This document shows, piece by piece, positions 61,308 to 64,000 of a stretch of DNA of 64,000 nucleotides (position 1 is the first letter of the stretch; each line of letters begins with the position of its first letter). Under the pieces are notes generated by a model that saw nothing but the letters and a program-made list of their open reading frames with translations, ran no database searches and had not been told where the DNA came from. The DNA comes from Colias croceus (taxonomy: Eukaryota; Arthropoda; Insecta; Lepidoptera; Pieridae): contig NC_059541.1 of assembly GCF_905220415.1 (NCBI RefSeq), positions 10,490,501-10,554,500 of the forward strand, written 5' to 3'. Position numbers and translations under genes: made by a program.

Positions 61308-61374
61308 TAGATATTACATAAATATGTAATATCTAATCACACTCACACGAATTTATGCAAATGCATAAATTCGT
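61308..61374. repeat. Twin hairpins, each 13-bp arms and AA loop
   Basis: TAGATATTACATA-AA-TATGTAATATCTA (61308-61335), then after 11 bases ACGAATTTATGCA-AA-TGCATAAATTCGT (61347-61374). Both are perfect, with identical geometry but unrelated sequence. Confidence 0.9.
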
Positions 61375-61696
61375 TTCCGTGGGCTGAGTATTGACGCGAC
61401 GATCTTAGGTATACAAACATATATATAGGTATATATTATATGGATACAAATATTTCATTCATAGTGTTACATCAATAAAATCAAGAAAGATTTATATGTA
61501 CCTAGTATATTTTTTTATTAATTACTTATTACCATTACTACTATGATTACCTACCTACTACCTATTTGTAGATTCCTATGGTTGTTCCAGTAAATAACGT
61601 AAATAGGTTGTGAATAGTAGATATATATAATATAATATATTCACAATCTGTATTATAATAATCACTGGTGCAGTGAACTCCCATAAATAATTATAA

Positions 61697-61885
61697 TCCA
61701 TACTATAATATTATAAATGCGAAAGTAACTCTGTCTGTCTGTCTGTTACTCAATCACGCCTAAACTACTGAACCAATTTGCATGAAATTTGGTATGGAGA
61801 TATTTTGATACCCGAGAAAGGACATAGGCTACCTTTTATTGCGAAATACATATGTACCACGGGCGAAGCCGGGGCGGACCTCTAG
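61697..61885 (+). mobile_element. Lep1-like non-autonomous Helitron (type A)
   Basis: TC start, (GTCT)n, GATACCCGAGAAAGGACATA, and the end CGGGGCGGACCTCTAG followed by T. Almost the same as 40714-40896. Confidence 0.7.
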
Positions 61886-61970
61886 TAAATTATAAAGTTA
61901 TACCTGCTCATTATTTGAAATCTATCGTAAAATTAAATAAAATATGTAACTTTACTCGTCTAAATATTTG

Positions 61971-62135
61971 TATATATAAAAATGAAACCCGTTTCGCGTT
62001 GTCACGGTATCACGTGTGAACGGCTGAACCGATTTCGATAATTCTTTTTTTATTGTATCCCTTGAAGGATGAAGGATGGTTCTCAATGTAGAGAAAACGT
62101 AAATATGTACGGGCGAAGCCGGGGCGGACCGCTAG
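61971..62135 (+). mobile_element. Lep1-like non-autonomous Helitron (type C)
   Basis: CGGCTGAACCGATTTCGATA and a T run, then CGGGGCGGACCGCTAG followed by T. Related to the minus-strand copy at 12551-12720. The 5' end is approximate. It lies only about 85 bases after another Helitron. Confidence 0.6.
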
Positions 62136-62393
62136 TTACAAATAAAATACATATATCATTCATAAGTAACACGCGAAACGGAGCGCTCTCGATTGCGCTC
62201 ATATGAAACAACATTCAGTACAATGCCTACATACGAAATCCAATAAGAGAAATTTCGCGACAGTCCTGCGCGTGAATCAAAAGATGGAATATCCATTTTT
62301 GGAGCGCCGGTTTCAAGCGACGGTGATAGCAGCAATTGCGCGCGAAGCGACGGCGACCTTGCCACTCCTATATTATAAACAAACACTATGAAT

Positions 62394-62776
62394 AGGGTTG
62401 CCAACTTTTTTTACAAGAAATAAAGTACGTATATTCATTATTCAGGTCTCTTTCTCTCTCTTGTCGGTCCCTCATGTCTGAGGATCGTGGTCAGCATCAG
62501 GGTTGCATCTGGAGCGGATGATTTGCCTCCACCGGTCCATGGCGTCTCTTACGACCGTGTAAAAAAAAATATTAAACAGTATTTATTGTAGTGTGTGCCC
62601 TCTGACTAAATAAAAAAAAATTGTGAGCGTCTAAATGTAACACATTATATCTGTCTATATTATGTGTCTGCACTTTGATGCTGAAAACAGTCTTTTGTAT
62701 AAATACTTTTTATTTGTTAAACAGTAAAAAGTATAATTTAGTGAAAAACAGTAGAAAACTGTTTGGCAACCCTAAG
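62394..62776. mobile_element. Inverted-repeat element (AGGGTTGCCAA ends) containing a retrotransposon fragment
   Basis: TAGGGTTGCCAAC at the left and GTTTGGCAACCCTA at the right are inverted repeats about 380 bp apart. Inside, a minus-strand fragment (about 62485-62565) reads VVRDAMDRWR then a short tail ADHDPQT and a stop. This resembles the C-terminal end of an RTE-type reverse transcriptase ORF. That internal piece and the T run nearby suggest a retro-insertion into a MITE. Confidence 0.5.
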
Positions 62777-62901
62777 TATGAATACACTCGCGAATGCAAA
62801 TTCGGGGATTTTCTAATTTTGCTAAATTTTTGCGTTTATAGTAGTGTATGGTCAGCAAATAAAAAAACAACATTTTATTTTTTAGTTTTTATTATATATA
62901 C

Positions 62902-63312
62902 AGGGTTACTTGTAAAACACCAGCAACCTCGCAGGACAAGATACCTTACATCATAAGTAACAACATTAATAATTGTTCTACGACTTTTGATATTTTGTTA
63001 GATTTTATTTTCATAAAAAAATAAATGTTCATTTCATTTTCCGTTTGAATATTATAAACTCTACGCGCATCACAAAAATTACGTAAACAAGAAGCGAACG
63101 GGAGGGGAAAGGGGGCGTCGCGTCGCGGTTGTCCTTTCGATGATGAGTAGAACATAGACTTACAAACGTTAGGAGAGTACAATAAAAGCTTAAAAAATCA
63201 TTTAAAAATAATTTATTTCGTTATGCCAACAGCCAAAAGTCGTAGAACAAATGTTACTTATGATGTTAGCTATCTTGTCCTGCGAGGTTGCCGGTGTTTT
63301 ACAAATAACCCT
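62902..63312. mobile_element. DNA element with about 90-nt terminal inverted repeats
   Basis: The left arm starts AGGGTTACTTGTAAAACACC and includes CAACCTCGCAGGACAAGATA. The right arm is its imperfect reverse complement, ending GGTGTTTTACAAATAACCCT. The arms also share TTGTTCTACGACTTTTG. About 230 bases lie between them. The target duplication is not clear. No ORF. Confidence 0.7.
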
Positions 63313-64000
63313 ATTGTATATGGGATTTTAAATTAAACTATATGTGTTTCTCCTCTGAAAAAGATGAAACTTTATTTTAATATTTGCACATTTAACATAC
63401 GTATAACTTTTACATTAACAATTAACAATATAAAGTTACAACACTTACACACAAATTAAACACTTCAACAAATATTATAACAATAATAACAAATAATAAC
63501 AACAATCAACAAATACAAAATTTAACAATTACGTAATAATTATAACTTTTGAATGAAATGTGTGCTTTATGTTCTAACGGTACCAAGCGACTCACGGACT
63601 GCACGTGGTACCTGCGGACAGCGTAAACTGGTTTATTCTGGTTTTGTGCGTGTTTCCACTTTCAACTATCAAGTGACGATTTATTCATTTGTTTTGTTTC
63701 GTAATTATTATGGTCAAATATTAATAACGAAACAAATTATTATGGACACGATATTTTATTGTTTCACGGTAGTCGTTTTGTCGTTTGCTCAAGAACGTGA
63801 AATTGAATGATAATTTTTTTTTTTTTTATAAAGTCAAAACCATTTTCTTTCAAATAAAAACTTGTTTTTATTGAAAACAAAAATCAGAGTGTTGCTAGGA
63901 ATAAGTATAAAATTAAATAGTAATGTAAGGATATCGAAACATTTTTGTATAGGCCTGAACGTTATAGTGGAAACGCGCTCTAAGATCTGAGTAATATACA
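63313..64000. other. Non-coding stretch at the right edge
   Basis: AT-rich, with AAC/AAT-rich low-complexity sequence at 63360-63545. The 85-residue frame at 63553 shows no domain. Nothing else recognised. Confidence 0.4.

Larger units (their letters stand above)
58171..61696. other. Non-coding stretch
   Basis: AT-rich with several perfect hairpins (58695-58744, 61308-61374). No gene or known element recognised. Confidence 0.4.

Noticed and set aside
1..64000. CRISPR arrays, bacterial operons, tRNA or rRNA genes
   Set aside because: Nothing with the right repeat-spacer layout or clover-leaf boxes was seen; the window is animal nuclear DNA.

Overview
This is a 64 kb piece of an AT-rich animal nuclear genome, almost certainly a moth or butterfly (Lepidoptera). 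The evidence is one recognisable multi-exon gene with GT/AG introns, whose protein is the insect orthologue of AEBP2 (Drosophila jing), together with repeat families typical of Lepidoptera. The most telling of these are short Lep1-like, non-autonomous Helitron elements, which start with TC, carry an internal GTCT run and end in CTAG before a T. The species cannot be named from the sequence alone.

Region 1 (about 1-8,004, minus strand) holds the 3' part of jing. Four coding exons are read with good splice sites: 8004-5244 (very large; low-complexity body plus the first half of zinc finger 1), 4958-4779 (rest of finger 1, finger 2, first half of finger 3), 3346-3205 (end of finger 3 and a basic tail) and 2724-2517 (start of the C-terminal AEBP2-type domain). 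Phases agree at every junction. The gene is open at both ends: codons are missing 5' of 8004, and the last exon ends in a splice donor rather than a true stop, so the C-terminus lies beyond the left edge or was not recognised. Just downstream of the last exon lies the most unusual object here, at 2159-2276. It is a second copy of the 3' two-thirds of that exon with its own splice donor, and it differs at nine bases that are all synonymous. It sits inside a degenerate tandem array (about 1,628-2,525) that repeats the exon/donor boundary, in a segment with extreme strand asymmetry (G-rich on the transcribed-gene sense strand).

Region 2 (8,005-64,000) has no convincing protein-coding gene on either strand. 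It is best explained as a giant 5' intron of jing and/or its upstream regulatory landscape. It holds isolated GC-rich islands near 8.5, 30.0-30.4, 31.5-31.7 and 56.2-56.4 kb (candidate promoters or 5' exons). A juxtaposed acceptor/donor near 43,617 on the minus strand looks like a recursive-splicing ratchet point. The rest is a scatter of small transposons: Helitrons at 12.55, 37.9, 40.7, 44.5, 50.6-51.6, 61.7 and 62.0 kb; a foldback element with 176-nt arms at 26.1-26.7 kb; a hAT-like element carrying nested Helitrons at 50.3-51.8 kb; a pogo-like TA-flanked element at 39.9-40.55 kb; other inverted-repeat elements at 18.3, 21.4, 62.4 and 62.9 kb; and a target-site-flanked retrocopy at 38.6 kb. 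Several perfect hairpins are not attributable to a known family.

The jing/AEBP2 family acts with Polycomb Repressive Complex 2. A long, gene-poor, regulatory-looking flank is usual for such a developmental gene.
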